Assembly: GCA_021832305.1 (NCBI GenBank)
Contig: JAKBLB010000007.1
Span: 20,231-84,230 of the forward strand
DNA length: 64,000 nt
Direction: 5' to 3'
Source: Pseudomonadota bacterium
GTDB taxonomy: Bacteria; Pseudomonadota; Gammaproteobacteria; Burkholderiales; Ferrovaceae
Shown here: positions 26,996 through 36,632 of the stretch, piece by piece
Numbering within the stretch: the first letter of the stretch is position 1
Layout: every line of letters begins with the position of its first letter
Program-made: the position numbers and the translations under genes
The notes under the pieces: generated by a model
Told to the model about the DNA's origin: nothing
Database searches by the model: none
The model's input: only the letters and a program-made list of their open reading frames with translations

Positions 26996-27058
26996 GGGGG
27001 GCGAGGAACGTCGAGAGGGAACGAATGTGTTGAGTCGGGGGCAGAAAGCGGTAACACC

Positions 27059-27874
27059 ATGCAAAAACAAAAAGCGCTGTTATTCCTGATCATCTCTCTC
27101 GTGCTCAGCGCATTGACCCTGTGGGGGGCAGTGCGCTGGGTCAATCGGCAGATCGACTCCCGCGTTTCCCATCAGTCAGTCAAGGTGGTGGTGGCGTCCT
27201 TGCCGATTCAGGCTGGTGAAAACCTGAATGCAGGAATGCTCAGGAAGATCGACTGGCCTGCCAAGGAACCCATCGTGGGGGGCTTTACCGATCCTGGCGC
27301 TTTGAACAACCGTATCGTGGTGACTCCCCTGGCCATGGGTGAACCGGTGCTGGAGTCGCACCTGGCACCGGAAGGCAGTCGTGCCGGGTTGTCCGCCCTG
27401 ATCGGTCCGGGCAAGCGGGCCATGGCCGTCCATGTCAACGATGTGGCGGGGGTGGCGGGGTTTGCTTTGCCGGGTAATCTCGTGGACGTATTGGTCAGCC
27501 TGCAGGACGAGCAAAGCCACATGATTTCCAAAATCGTGTTGCAGGATGTGCGGGTATTGGCCGTTGCGCAGGATGCCACCTTGAAGGATGACGTCAAAGC
27601 CAAGGTGGTGAATTCCGTGACGCTCGAAGTGACCCCCCAACAGGCCGAAACGCTGGATCTGGCCAAGGCCGTGGGTGCGGTCAGTCTGGTGTTGCGCAAT
27701 CAGGTAGATAAAAAGGAAGTCGCCACTTCCGGCGCACGAAAGTCCACGCTGCTGGGGAGTGCGGCTGTGGCAGTGCAGCCGACTCACGGCGCGGCCAAGC
27801 CCCGTCTGGCGGAACGTCCTCCCTCCATCGAGATCATCCGTGGCACCGTTCATGGGTCCACCGTCCCGCAATAG
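27059..27874 (+). CDS. rcpC: Tad pilus assembly protein RcpC/CpaB
   Basis: This 271-residue protein has one N-terminal membrane anchor (about 5-24) and a periplasmic SAF-type domain beginning [19 protein letters not shown]. The diagnostic stretch [24 protein letters not shown] is present in part ([20 protein letters not shown]). RcpC/CpaB proteins work with the secretin at the outer membrane. It lies 63 bp after tadV and 8 bp before rcpA. Confidence 0.9.
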   Translation: MQKQKALLFLIISLVLSALTLWGAVRWVNRQIDSRVSHQSVKVVVASLPIQAGENLNAGMLRKIDWPAKEPIVGGFTDPGALNNRIVVTPLAMGEPVLESHLAPEGSRAGLSALIGPGKRAMAVHVNDVAGVAGFALPGNLVDVLVSLQDEQSHMISKIVLQDVRVLAVAQDATLKDDVKAKVVNSVTLEVTPQQAETLDLAKAVGAVSLVLRNQVDKKEVATSGARKSTLLGSAAVAVQPTHGAAKPRLAERPPSIEIIRGTVHGSTVPQ

Positions 27875-27882
27875 AGAATGAC

Positions 27883-29271
27883 ATGAAAATAATCCAATGG
27901 GTGATGGGCGTATCTTTGTTGCTGACGACCGGGGTGGGTTGGGCTGACCCCGTGGCGGGGACGGCCCCCCTTCCGCCGGCGATTCCGGTTCCGGTGGTGG
28001 AAGCGCCTCCGCCGCAAGTATCGGGAGATCGTGCGCCGTTATTGCAGTTGCCGCTGAATAAATCCTTGCGCGTGCATGCGGATGCGCCCCTGGTGCGGGT
28101 ATCGGTCTCCAATCCCGAGATTGCAGACGTCAGTTTGGTGCGCAACCGCGAGATCTTTCTGGTGGGTAAAAAAGTGGGCAGCACCAATCTGTTCCTGTGG
28201 ACCAAGGATGGAGCCATGACCTCCATGGATGTGGTGGTGTCCATCGATGTGTCCGGATTGCAGGGCAAGTTGCATGAGTTGGTTCCCCAGGAGAAAGGGG
28301 TGACGGTGAGTGCGGCAGGAGAATCCTTCGTATTGTCGGGATCGGTGGCCAATGGTGTGATCCTTCGCCAAATCGTCCTGATTGCCGAGCAGTATGGGGG
28401 GAAAAAGATCGTCAATCTGTTGGCGACGCGTAATGTGTCGCAGGTGATGCTCGAAGTCAAGGTGGTGGAAATCCAGAAAACCTTGGATGACCGGATGGGG
28501 GCCAACGCGACTATCGGACAGCAGGGATCGGCGGTTTTTGGCGGTGTGAGTTCCTTTCCGGTGACCGTACCCGCTCAGACTGGAGCCCCTGCGCTGTTTT
28601 CCAATTTCAATCTGCTCGGTGGGGTGGGGTACACTGGAGGTGTTACCAATATGACCCTGCAGGGGGAAATCGACAAGGGGCGCGCCAAGATATTGGCGGA
28701 ACCCAATATCGTGGCCATGAGCGGTCAGGAAGCCTCTTTCCTGGCGGGTGGAAAAATCTATATCCCCATTCCACAGAGTTCTGGCGTGGGCGGGGGGGTC
28801 TTCATTACCTTGCAGGAAGAGGATTATGGGGTGGGTTTGAATTTTCTGCCTACGGTACTGGATGGAGGAAAAATCAATCTGCGGGTTTCGCCCGAGGTCT
28901 CGGAGTTGCTGTCCACGGGGACGACCTTTGGAACCGGGACCGGCGCCACGGTGGTGCCCACCATCACGACCCGACGGGCGTCCACCACCGTTCAGTTGAA
29001 CGATGGGGAAAGTCTTGCGATCGGTGGACTGATTCAGAGTAATATTCTGGAAACCATCAAGGCTTTTCCCGTGCTGGGAGAACTGCCGATTCTGGGTCCT
29101 TTGTTTCGCAGTTCGGAGTTTCAGCACAATCGAACCGAACTGGTGTTTGTGGTGACGCCCCACCTCGTTCAGGGAACGACGGAGAGGGTTGCCCTGCCTT
29201 CGGACAGTTTTAAGCCACCGACCCGAACCCAGTTTCAACTCGAGGGAAAAATGGAGGGAGATGAAAAATGA
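27883..29271 (+). CDS. rcpA: Tad secretin RcpA/CpaC
   Basis: This 462-residue outer-membrane secretin forms the pilus exit pore. It has a signal peptide (about 1-21), a Pro-rich linker, an N-terminal pilus domain ([20 protein letters not shown] in part), a BON-like segment, and the secretin core with [21 protein letters not shown] and the conserved end [14 protein letters not shown]. It overlaps the following lipoprotein gene by 4 bp. Confidence 0.93.
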   Translation: MKIIQWVMGVSLLLTTGVGWADPVAGTAPLPPAIPVPVVEAPPPQVSGDRAPLLQLPLNKSLRVHADAPLVRVSVSNPEIADVSLVRNREIFLVGKKVGSTNLFLWTKDGAMTSMDVVVSIDVSGLQGKLHELVPQEKGVTVSAAGESFVLSGSVANGVILRQIVLIAEQYGGKKIVNLLATRNVSQVMLEVKVVEIQKTLDDRMGANATIGQQGSAVFGGVSSFPVTVPAQTGAPALFSNFNLLGGVGYTGGVTNMTLQGEIDKGRAKILAEPNIVAMSGQEASFLAGGKIYIPIPQSSGVGGGVFITLQEEDYGVGLNFLPTVLDGGKINLRVSPEVSELLSTGTTFGTGTGATVVPTITTRRASTTVQLNDGESLAIGGLIQSNILETIKAFPVLGELPILGPLFRSSEFQHNRTELVFVVTPHLVQGTTERVALPSDSFKPPTRTQFQLEGKMEGDEK

Positions 29272-29582
29272 GAGCAGTCCAGTTAGCCGTCTGTATGCTT
29301 CCCCTTCTGATGATGGCTGGGTGCGCCGAATATGAGGGAGATCCCAGGTTTGGTGATGCAGTGAGGCATAACATCGCATTGCATTCCGTTACCCCCCCTG
29401 CACAGGTGTCCGTTGCGCCCATTACTCTGGATGGGGCAGCCACCAAGGCGGTCACGGACAATTACATTTATTCCTACCTGCATCCCCAATCTCAGGCCAG
29501 TGCGCTCGCCGTGGGGATGGGGACCGCTACGGGAACGAGCCCGGCTGCGGCTCCCGTGGCGAATCAATCAGGTTCCTACTGA
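29268..29582 (+). CDS. CpaD/RcpB-like small lipoprotein
   Basis: This 104-residue lipoprotein has the lipobox MMAGC (cysteine at 19) after a hydrophobic signal. The mature part begins [20 protein letters not shown], like the CpaD family, where FG.A...N...M is conserved. It is shorter than typical CpaD (about 200) and ends in an Ala/Gly/Thr-rich tail. Position between secretin and TadZ supports a role in secretin placement; homology is limited to the N-terminal half. Confidence 0.65.
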   Translation: MRAVQLAVCMLPLLMMAGCAEYEGDPRFGDAVRHNIALHSVTPPAQVSVAPITLDGAATKAVTDNYIYSYLHPQSQASALAVGMGTATGTSPAAAPVANQSGSY

Positions 29583-29616
29583 GCATGAGGATTCTCCGGG
29601 TTGAGTGGGCGTATCG

Positions 29617-30810
29617 ATGAAGATCACGGTCATAGCAAAAGATAATGCCCTGCTTCACCGGATCAAGGTGACGTTGCTTGGCGCGCGGGACAATGATCAG
29701 ATCGAATTGGTGAACCGGACGGCCAGTCGTCTCGATCTCGACATGCCGGACATTGCCAATGCCAACCTTCTGATTCTTGACGGGACCGAAGAAGAGGCAC
29801 CGGATTGGGCCAATATCGAGAAGTTCAACCTGCAGCATCCCCATTCCAGCACGATCCTGATCTGTGCCGAGCGCATCGAACAACTTTTGGTCCAGGCCAT
29901 GCGGATGGGGGTGCGCGATGCCCTGTATCTGTCCGAACTCGAGGATCGACTGCTCGAAGTGGTGGAGCGGGCGCGCAATCGCCAGGCGGCCTTCGAGGGG
30001 GCCTTGCGGGGCGGAAAGGTCTATTCCTTCATTCCCAGCAAGGGAGGGAGTGGCGCTTCCTTCATTTCCAGCAATCTCGCTTATATTCTGGCCAAGGTGC
30101 ATAAAAAACGGGTGCTGATGATCGATCTGGACCTGGAGTTTTCCGATGCGTCGTTTTGTCTGACCGATGATGACAGCATCAAAAGTATTGCAGATCTGGT
30201 GGCACGTTCCCATTTGTCCGGTCCGGTCATCGAGTCGGCCAGCATTCAGATCGAGCAGACTTTCTGGTTGTTGAGGGCCCCTCAAAACCCGGAAATGGCC
30301 GTGGGCATCACGCCGGACCAGGTGGATGACATCATTTCCGTGGCGGTGCGCCATTACGATTTCGTCTGCATCGATCTGGCCCGTACCCTGGAACCCATTG
30401 CGTTGCGTGTCATGGACCGGTCGGATGTCGTTTTTCCGGTGATGCAGACCGTCCTACCCTTTGTGCGCGGTATGCAGCGACTGCAACGCACCTTTCGGGC
30501 ATTGCATTACCCCGAGTCCAAAATCCAGTTGGTGGCCAATCGCCAGGGCAACAAGGATGATTTGCCCATGGCGGATATCGAGAATGCTCTTCAGGCCAAG
30601 TTTGTCGTGCGCTTGCCCAATGATTTCTTCAACGTCAACACCTCGATCAATACCGGGAAGCCGCTCATGGAGATCGCCCCTCAGGGGGGCTTGACCCAGG
30701 CTCTGATTCAGTGGAGCAATCAGTTGTTGGGCGTGAAATCCGAGGAAAAAGTGGTGAATGCTGACCATTCATTGTTGGGTAAACTCTCGTCACTGTTCAA
30801 GTCTTCCTGA
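29617..30810 (+). CDS. tadZ: Tad pilus localisation ATPase TadZ/CpaE
   Basis: This 397-residue cytoplasmic protein has an N-terminal receiver-like domain (about 1-115) without a clear phosphorylation motif, and a C-terminal ParA/MinD-type ATPase. The P-loop is a deviant form, PSKGGSGASFISSNLA (about 140-155), followed by VLMIDLDLEFSD and the DLART segment. TadZ proteins place the pilus machine at the cell pole. The ATG at 29617 is chosen over a GTG 12 bp upstream (29605) because MKITVIAKD begins the conserved strand. Confidence 0.88.
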   Translation: MKITVIAKDNALLHRIKVTLLGARDNDQIELVNRTASRLDLDMPDIANANLLILDGTEEEAPDWANIEKFNLQHPHSSTILICAERIEQLLVQAMRMGVRDALYLSELEDRLLEVVERARNRQAAFEGALRGGKVYSFIPSKGGSGASFISSNLAYILAKVHKKRVLMIDLDLEFSDASFCLTDDDSIKSIADLVARSHLSGPVIESASIQIEQTFWLLRAPQNPEMAVGITPDQVDDIISVAVRHYDFVCIDLARTLEPIALRVMDRSDVVFPVMQTVLPFVRGMQRLQRTFRALHYPESKIQLVANRQGNKDDLPMADIENALQAKFVVRLPNDFFNVNTSINTGKPLMEIAPQGGLTQALIQWSNQLLGVKSEEKVVNADHSLLGKLSSLFKSS

Positions 30811-30857
30811 AACAGAGGATTAGAAGGCCGGATGAGGATGATAGAAGGAGGATCAAA

Positions 30858-32222
30858 GTGTCCCTACTGCGCGATTTGCTGAATTCTTCCGTGCCTCCGC
30901 CGGCGACGGGGGTAGGACGAGAGGTGGCGATTCCCGCCGTGCATCGGGTGGACGTTGAAGCCTCTCGCCTGAAGTCGCAGATCCACCAGGACCTGCTCAA
31001 GAAATTTGATTTATCCATGATGGAACAGATTTCCGAAGAACAATTGCGCCAGCGTCTGGCCAGTTTTGTCGAGGAAACCATCAAAGAGCGCCGTCTCGAG
31101 ATGAGTGACAGCCAACGGCGCGCTTTGGTGACGGCGATCCAGAATGAAGTCATGGGGTTGGGTCCCCTGGAGCCGTTGCTGGCAGATCCAACCATCTCCG
31201 ACATCCTGGTCAATGGGCCCTCCACGGTGTTTGTGGAACGCAAGGGGAAACTGGAGTTGACCAGCGTCAAGTTCACGGATGAGGAACATCTGATCCGCAT
31301 CATCGACAAAATCGTGTCGCGCATCGGGCGTCGGGTCGATGAGTCCAGTCCGATGGTGGACGCCCGTTTGCCGGACGGGTCACGGGTCAATGCCATCATT
31401 CCCCCTCTGGCGCTGGATGGGGCAGCCCTGTCCATCCGTCGTTTTCCGGCGGTTCCCCTCAGTGTGCATGATCTGGTGGATTACGGCAGCATGACCCCGG
31501 AAATGTCCATGTTGATCGCTGCCATGGTCAAGTCCCGCCTGAATATTCTGATCTCGGGCGGGACCGGGAGCGGAAAAACGACCCTGCTCAATGTATTGTC
31601 CAGTTTCATCCCGGATGACGAGCGGTTGGTGACCATCGAGGATGCCGCAGAATTGCGCCTTCAACAACCCCATGTGGTTCGTCTCGAAACCCGCCCGCCC
31701 AGTGTGGAAGGCACGGGGGAAATCACCCAACGCGCCTTGATTCGCAACAGTTTGCGGATGAGACCCGATCGGGTCATCATCGGGGAAGTACGGGGGGCGG
31801 AAGTGATTGACATGTTTCAGGCGATGAATACGGGTCATGAAGGATCCATGGCCACCATCCATGCCAATAATGCCCACGATGCCCTGAGTCGTCTGGAAAA
31901 CATGGTGGGCATCTCGGGGATCACCATCCCGGTTCGTCCCCTGCGTCAGACCATCGTCTCGGCCCTGACGGCCATCATCCAGGCTTCCCGTCTCAGCGAC
32001 GGGAAACGCAAGGTCATGAGCATCCTGGAAATCACGGGGATGGAAGGAGACATGATCACCACGCAGGAAATTTTCAAGTTTCAGCAAACCGGTATTGCGG
32101 CGGACGGGGCAGTCCTGGGGCGTCACCGGGCGACGGGCGTCAGGCCCCGCTTCATGGATCGTTTGTTGTCCCATGGCTCGGCTTTGCCGGAACGTCTTTT
32201 CGATCCCGATGCCTCACGATGA
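30858..32222 (+). CDS. tadA: Tad pilus assembly ATPase TadA/CpaF
   Basis: This 454-residue secretion ATPase powers Flp pilus assembly. Note that the same symbol is used for the tRNA deaminase at 53.3 kb. It starts at GTG with AGGAGG 8 nt upstream. The N-terminal region includes [20 protein letters not shown], followed by Walker [14 protein letters not shown] (residues 233-245), the Asp box [12 protein letters not shown], and Walker [12 protein letters not shown] with the His box [11 protein letters not shown]. All catalytic elements are intact. Confidence 0.95.
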   Translation: MSLLRDLLNSSVPPPATGVGREVAIPAVHRVDVEASRLKSQIHQDLLKKFDLSMMEQISEEQLRQRLASFVEETIKERRLEMSDSQRRALVTAIQNEVMGLGPLEPLLADPTISDILVNGPSTVFVERKGKLELTSVKFTDEEHLIRIIDKIVSRIGRRVDESSPMVDARLPDGSRVNAIIPPLALDGAALSIRRFPAVPLSVHDLVDYGSMTPEMSMLIAAMVKSRLNILISGGTGSGKTTLLNVLSSFIPDDERLVTIEDAAELRLQQPHVVRLETRPPSVEGTGEITQRALIRNSLRMRPDRVIIGEVRGAEVIDMFQAMNTGHEGSMATIHANNAHDALSRLENMVGISGITIPVRPLRQTIVSALTAIIQASRLSDGKRKVMSILEITGMEGDMITTQEIFKFQQTGIAADGAVLGRHRATGVRPRFMDRLLSHGSALPERLFDPDASR

Positions 32223-33199
32223 ATACGCTCGACTTTTGGGGGTATCTGATCCTGATCATGGGGTTTCTGGCTTTGTTTGGCCTGGTGGAATTCACCCTGC
32301 TTTTCTTTGGTAATCGCTCGGCGGCGAACCATTCCAAACGATTCAAGATGCGCTTCAGTCTGATCATGGACGACATGCCGACGACTGAAAAAAGTTGGAT
32401 CAAAAGCGGGGCCTATGCCCAGAATCCGGCTCTGAACGAGCAACTCAAACAATTTCCCCGGTTGGAAGCCCTCTATCTGCTGATCGGTCGGAGCGGGAAA
32501 AAGATCACCGTGGCCCAGGTCCTGGGGTACATGGGGGCTGGCGGGGTGCTGGGACTGGGGCTCGGGTTGGGTTTGGACCTGGGGATTCTGGCGCTTCCCC
32601 TGGGGGGCATAGGAGTTTTTGTGCCTCTTGCCCTATTGCGGCACTGGGTGCATGCGCGGAGTACCAAAATCGAGGAACAATTGCCGGACGCCCTGGATAT
32701 GCTGGCTCAGTCCCTACGGGCCGGTCATGCGTTTTCCGGGGCTTTCCGGGTGGTGGGACAACAAAGCCCCGAACCCATTGCCAGCGAATTCCGTATGACA
32801 TCGGATGAAGTGACCTATGGTTCCTCCATTCGTGAGGCCGTGTTGGGGTTGGCCCAGCGGGTCGAGTTGATGGATGTGCGGTATTTTGTCCTGACCGTAT
32901 TGATTCAACTGGATACGGGGGGAAGTCTGAGCCACTTGCTGCAGGAACTGGCCAAGTTGATGCGCGAGCGCCAGAAGTTGCGTCGCACCATCCGGGTCCT
33001 GTCGGCAGAAGGGCGGGTCTCGGCATGGATCCTGTGTTTGTTGCCGGTGGCGTTTGGCTTGCTGATGACGGTGATGAGTCCGGATTATTTGTCCTATTTC
33101 TGGAAAGAGCCCACGGGGCGACAGTTGGTCAAGGGGATGGCGGGATTGTTCGTCCTGGGTATCCTGTGGATGAAAAGTGTGACGACGATCAAGGTGTAG
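32219..33199 (+). CDS. tadB: Tad pilus inner-membrane protein TadB
   Basis: This 326-residue type-II secretion F-family platform protein has hydrophobic segments near 10-30, 105-140 and at the C-terminus (about 265-320). The T2SSF domain begins QLPDALDMLAQSLRAGHAF and contains DTGGSLSHLLQELAKLMRER. It overlaps tadA by 4 bp and precedes tadC, its usual partner in the inner-membrane platform. Confidence 0.92.
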   Translation: MNTLDFWGYLILIMGFLALFGLVEFTLLFFGNRSAANHSKRFKMRFSLIMDDMPTTEKSWIKSGAYAQNPALNEQLKQFPRLEALYLLIGRSGKKITVAQVLGYMGAGGVLGLGLGLGLDLGILALPLGGIGVFVPLALLRHWVHARSTKIEEQLPDALDMLAQSLRAGHAFSGAFRVVGQQSPEPIASEFRMTSDEVTYGSSIREAVLGLAQRVELMDVRYFVLTVLIQLDTGGSLSHLLQELAKLMRERQKLRRTIRVLSAEGRVSAWILCLLPVAFGLLMTVMSPDYLSYFWKEPTGRQLVKGMAGLFVLGILWMKSVTTIKV

Positions 33200-33227
33200 A
33201 ACCCATGAATCTCTTGGGGTGCCGGTA

Positions 33228-34169
33228 ATGGATCTGTTCATCCTGGCGGTGGGGGCAGTTGTCGTCCTGTTGATTCTGGGCGTGGGGATGATCCTGTGGA
33301 ATCGTATCAACCCCCCGGCCGCGCGACGCTTGAAAAAAACGGTGCAAGGTGAGCGTCAGATCGAATACGGGACACAGTCTCAATTCGAGGTGGCGCGGCA
33401 ATTGCTGAAGAAACGGATCAGTCCCCTGGCCCGTTTTTCCATGCAGGAAGACAAAAAGCCGGAAGAAGCCTCGGCATTGACCAGGCAACTGCAATCCGCC
33501 GGATACCGGAACGAATCGGCCAAGGTCGTCTATTTCTCTTTCAAGACATTGCTGACCCTGGTTTTACCCTTCACCTTTTTGTTGGGAACCTTGATCTTTC
33601 AACCCACCTGGAAGCCCGCCCTAACGGCCTATGTGATTTTTTTCCTGGCCGCAGGAGGGTACTTCCTGCCGACGATCGTGTTGCGTAAAATGGTCGAACG
33701 GCGACGCGAAGAATTGTCCCGGAATTTTCCGGACGCTCTGGATTTGCTACGGACTTGTGTCGAAGCGGGTTTGTCTGCCGATGCCGGACTGGCTCGCGTG
33801 GGGGAAGAAATGCGCATCCGTAGCCAGGCCCTGGCCGACGAATTGCGTCAAGTGGTGCTGGAACAACGGGCCGGCGCCAGTCGCAATCAGGCCTTGGCCA
33901 ATATGGCGGAACGGGTGGGGATTCGGGATATCGAAGCCATGGTGGCTTCTCTCATTCAATCGGAAAAGTTTGGCACCAGCATTGCCGAGTCCTTGCGAGT
34001 CTATTCGGAAAGTTTGCGACTGGATCGTCGGTTGAAGGCGGAAGAACAGGCGGCCAAGATCCCGACGAAAATCCTCCTTCCGCTCATCGCATGCATCTTC
34101 CCACTTTTATTCATTCTGATTCTTGCTCCGCCCATCCATAATGTCCTGTCCTCCTTCCATCACCAGTAA
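33228..34169 (+). CDS. tadC: Tad pilus inner-membrane protein TadC
   Basis: This 313-residue protein pairs with TadB. It has an N-terminal membrane segment, a central hydrophobic pair (about 105-145), and a T2SSF domain with NFPDALDLLRTCVEAGLSAD and the SLIQSEKFGTSIAESLRVYS stretch, ending in a C-terminal helix. The ATG at 33228 is preferred; a GTG at 33219 would add three residues. The next gene starts near or inside its 3' end, so transcription likely continues into the glycosyltransferases. Confidence 0.9.
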   Translation: MDLFILAVGAVVVLLILGVGMILWNRINPPAARRLKKTVQGERQIEYGTQSQFEVARQLLKKRISPLARFSMQEDKKPEEASALTRQLQSAGYRNESAKVVYFSFKTLLTLVLPFTFLLGTLIFQPTWKPALTAYVIFFLAAGGYFLPTIVLRKMVERRREELSRNFPDALDLLRTCVEAGLSADAGLARVGEEMRIRSQALADELRQVVLEQRAGASRNQALANMAERVGIRDIEAMVASLIQSEKFGTSIAESLRVYSESLRLDRRLKAEEQAAKIPTKILLPLIACIFPLLFILILAPPIHNVLSSFHHQ

Positions 34170-34197
34170 TGAGTCCGCTGGTGTACGGCAGGGCAGG

Positions 34198-35367
34198 ATG
34201 TTCTGGCTGACTTCTCGTCGTATCTCGTTGTACGGTGCGGCCTTTGGTCTGTTTTTTCTGATTCTGTATGGGTATCAACTGTGCGATTCCCGTTGGTTTC
34301 ATCCGGGCGGCAACCCCTTGTTTCTGGACTATGGGGTGTTCCAGACAATGGCTCGCATGGCGGTTCAGGGTCAGGCTAAGTCTGCCTATTTGGCAGATCT
34401 CGTGGGACAACATCTGGAAGGGTTTCTGGATCAACGCGAACCCGTCACCTTTGGTTGGTTCTACCCCCCCTATTTCTTTTTCTATCTTTATCCGTTTTCC
34501 GGATTGGCGCCTTTGACGAGTTATGGGTGCTTCATGGGGTTGTCCGCTGCGCTGTTCTGCTCCGGAATTTATGTGGCTTGGCCAAAGCGTGCAACCCTCT
34601 GGGCTTTATTTGGATTTTCTGGCCTTTGGCTCAATCTGATGATCGGGCAGAATGGTTTTCTGAGCGCAGGATTGATGGCATGGGGGTTATACTGGCTGGA
34701 AAAAAAACCGGTTCTGGCCGGGATTGCAATTGGGTTATTGAGTTTCAAACCTCAACTGGGGGTTCTCTTCCCTCTGGTGCTGTTGGCAGGAAAGGAATGG
34801 CGCTGTCTCATCAGTGCGATGGTGACGGTGTGTTTTCTGATTCTGACCAGCCTTCTGGTTTATGGTACCGGAGCCTGGTGGGCCTGGGCGCAGGCGCTGA
34901 TTCGAGCCCGCCAGGAACTGGGGCAGGCCGGGTTGGAGCATCTTCTCAAAGTTACTTCCTTTTATTCCTGGGTCCGCCAATGGGGGGGAAGTCAAACAGA
35001 AGCGGAAATGGTTCAGGGAATGATTGCGGTGGGGGTTGCGCTGTGTCTCTGGAAGGTTTGGCGTAGCCCGGTGGCCCGTTCTTCAAAATACGCTCTACTG
35101 ATCCTGGGATCCCTGATGGTCAGTCCCTATGTGCTCGAATATGACCTGACCTGGCTGGCGGTATGGGGGGCCTGGTGGGGACGGGGGCTGGCGGAGAACA
35201 GTCAACCTGGGGAAAGGGGCATGATGGTGTTCTTGTGGGGGGTCCCTGCATTGATCTATGTGATGACGCACCAGAACTGGGCCTTGCCCATCGCGCAACT
35301 CTCTTTGATTGCTGCATTTTGGTGGGTTTGGAAAAGAAGCCAGGAGACCTCATTACTCGATGGCTAA
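34198..35367 (+). CDS. GT87-family (DUF2029) membrane glycosyltransferase, first copy
   Basis: This 389-residue polytopic protein has about 10 hydrophobic segments and the GT87/DUF2029 pattern. An aspartate-containing first loop (NPLFLDYGVFQTM) precedes FGWFYPPYFFFYLYPF, then NLMIGQNGFLSAGLM and SFKPQLGVLFPLVLL. Characterised GT87 enzymes are GT-C transferases that use polyprenyl-phosphate mannose. Start choice is uncertain: ATG 34198 has AGGG nearby, while ATG 34141 would overlap tadC by 29 bp. It lies directly in the Tad operon, which suggests glycosylation of pilus or surface components. Confidence 0.78.
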   Translation: MFWLTSRRISLYGAAFGLFFLILYGYQLCDSRWFHPGGNPLFLDYGVFQTMARMAVQGQAKSAYLADLVGQHLEGFLDQREPVTFGWFYPPYFFFYLYPFSGLAPLTSYGCFMGLSAALFCSGIYVAWPKRATLWALFGFSGLWLNLMIGQNGFLSAGLMAWGLYWLEKKPVLAGIAIGLLSFKPQLGVLFPLVLLAGKEWRCLISAMVTVCFLILTSLLVYGTGAWWAWAQALIRARQELGQAGLEHLLKVTSFYSWVRQWGGSQTEAEMVQGMIAVGVALCLWKVWRSPVARSSKYALLILGSLMVSPYVLEYDLTWLAVWGAWWGRGLAENSQPGERGMMVFLWGVPALIYVMTHQNWALPIAQLSLIAAFWWVWKRSQETSLLDG

Positions 35368-36562
35368 AACTCACCTGCGTCTGGATCCGTCACAAACCAC
35401 CCGGTTAGGTGCCGTTGGCGTGGGGGTTTTCGGAGCAATTGCCCTGTTTTTTGTGGGGTTCTCCTCGGCAGTCTCCAAAAATGGCTTCCTGATGGTTTCC
35501 GATCTGTCGGTTTACTGGGTAGCCGCCGTGATGGCACTGCAGGGCAGGGCGGGGGCGGCCTACCAGGAACCGATACTCCATGCCACATTGCTGCATTTCG
35601 TTCCCACTCTCAAAGGGAATTTCGGGTGGTTTTATCCCCCCGCCTATTATTTACTGATTCTGCCTCTGGGATTCTTCCCCCACTATTTTCCCGCCTATCT
35701 TGCATGGATTTTGCCGACCTTGGGGGCATGGGTCAAAGCCTTGAGGCGCTATTCGGTCCGGCCCTCCACCTTCTGGTTCCTGGGTTCCTTTGGCGGGGTA
35801 TGGTTGAATTTTCTACATGGACAAAATGGTTTTTTGACAGCCACCTTATGTGGAGCCGCCCTTTGGTCTATGCGTAACAAATCCGGCTGGACCGGGGTTT
35901 GGATCGGGCTGTTGGTCATGAAGCCGCAACTCTGTCTGGTTTTTCCGTTTGTCCTGTTACTGAATCGGGCCTGGCGTGATCTGGCCGTGGCCGCAGCCAT
36001 CGTATTGCTCAGCAATGGGATAGCAATCGCCATCCTGGGGGATTCCGTCTTCTGGGGGTGGTGGCGGGGGATGGATCTTGCCCGGCGCATGATGGAGCAG
36101 GATGGGATGGGAAGCCGTTACTGGCTCAACATGCCCACCGTGTATGCGCAGTTGCGTTTGTTCGGTGTCCCCTCAGCCACGGCCTATGGGGTTCACTGGG
36201 CGCTGGCGGTTGCCGGCTGGGGTTGGCTGGCATTGATATGGAAGCGGACCATGGACTGGCGGTGGCGTGGGACAACCGTGATCCTCGTCAGTTTGATGAC
36301 CAGTCCCTATTTGATGGACTATGACCTCATCTGGTTGGGCTACGTGCTACTTTTCATGCTGGAAAACGGTCAAACCGAGGGGTGGTACCCAGGGGAGCGC
36401 TGGATGGTCTTGGTGCTTTGGATGCTTCCCGTGGCCGGCCGCTTGCTTGTTGGGGCGACCCATGTGCAGATTGCTCCCTTCATCCTGTGGATCGAAATGG
36501 GCATGATCTGGCGTCGGATTGTACGAACTGAGGCGGGTGGGCCTGAAATTTTCATTCATTGA
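35360..36562 (+). CDS. GT87-family (DUF2029) membrane glycosyltransferase, second copy
   Basis: This 400-residue paralogue of the preceding gene shares the same landmarks: VSDLSVYWVAAVMALQG, FGWFYPPAYYLLILPLGF, NFLHGQNGFLTATL and VMKPQLCLVFPFVLL. The ATG at 35360 overlaps the previous gene by 8 bp and has AGGAGA upstream. Divergence between the two copies is clear along the whole length, so the duplication is old and the two may have different donors or acceptors. It is the last gene of the rightward pilus operon. Confidence 0.78.
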   Translation: MAKTHLRLDPSQTTRLGAVGVGVFGAIALFFVGFSSAVSKNGFLMVSDLSVYWVAAVMALQGRAGAAYQEPILHATLLHFVPTLKGNFGWFYPPAYYLLILPLGFFPHYFPAYLAWILPTLGAWVKALRRYSVRPSTFWFLGSFGGVWLNFLHGQNGFLTATLCGAALWSMRNKSGWTGVWIGLLVMKPQLCLVFPFVLLLNRAWRDLAVAAAIVLLSNGIAIAILGDSVFWGWWRGMDLARRMMEQDGMGSRYWLNMPTVYAQLRLFGVPSATAYGVHWALAVAGWGWLALIWKRTMDWRWRGTTVILVSLMTSPYLMDYDLIWLGYVLLFMLENGQTEGWYPGERWMVLVLWMLPVAGRLLVGATHVQIAPFILWIEMGMIWRRIVRTEAGGPEIFIH

Positions 36563-36632
36563 CTTCCCCCAGGCATACATGCCAAAGATTTCTATGGTGC
36601 TAACTCATCTCGTCCGCTTCGCCCACCACTAT

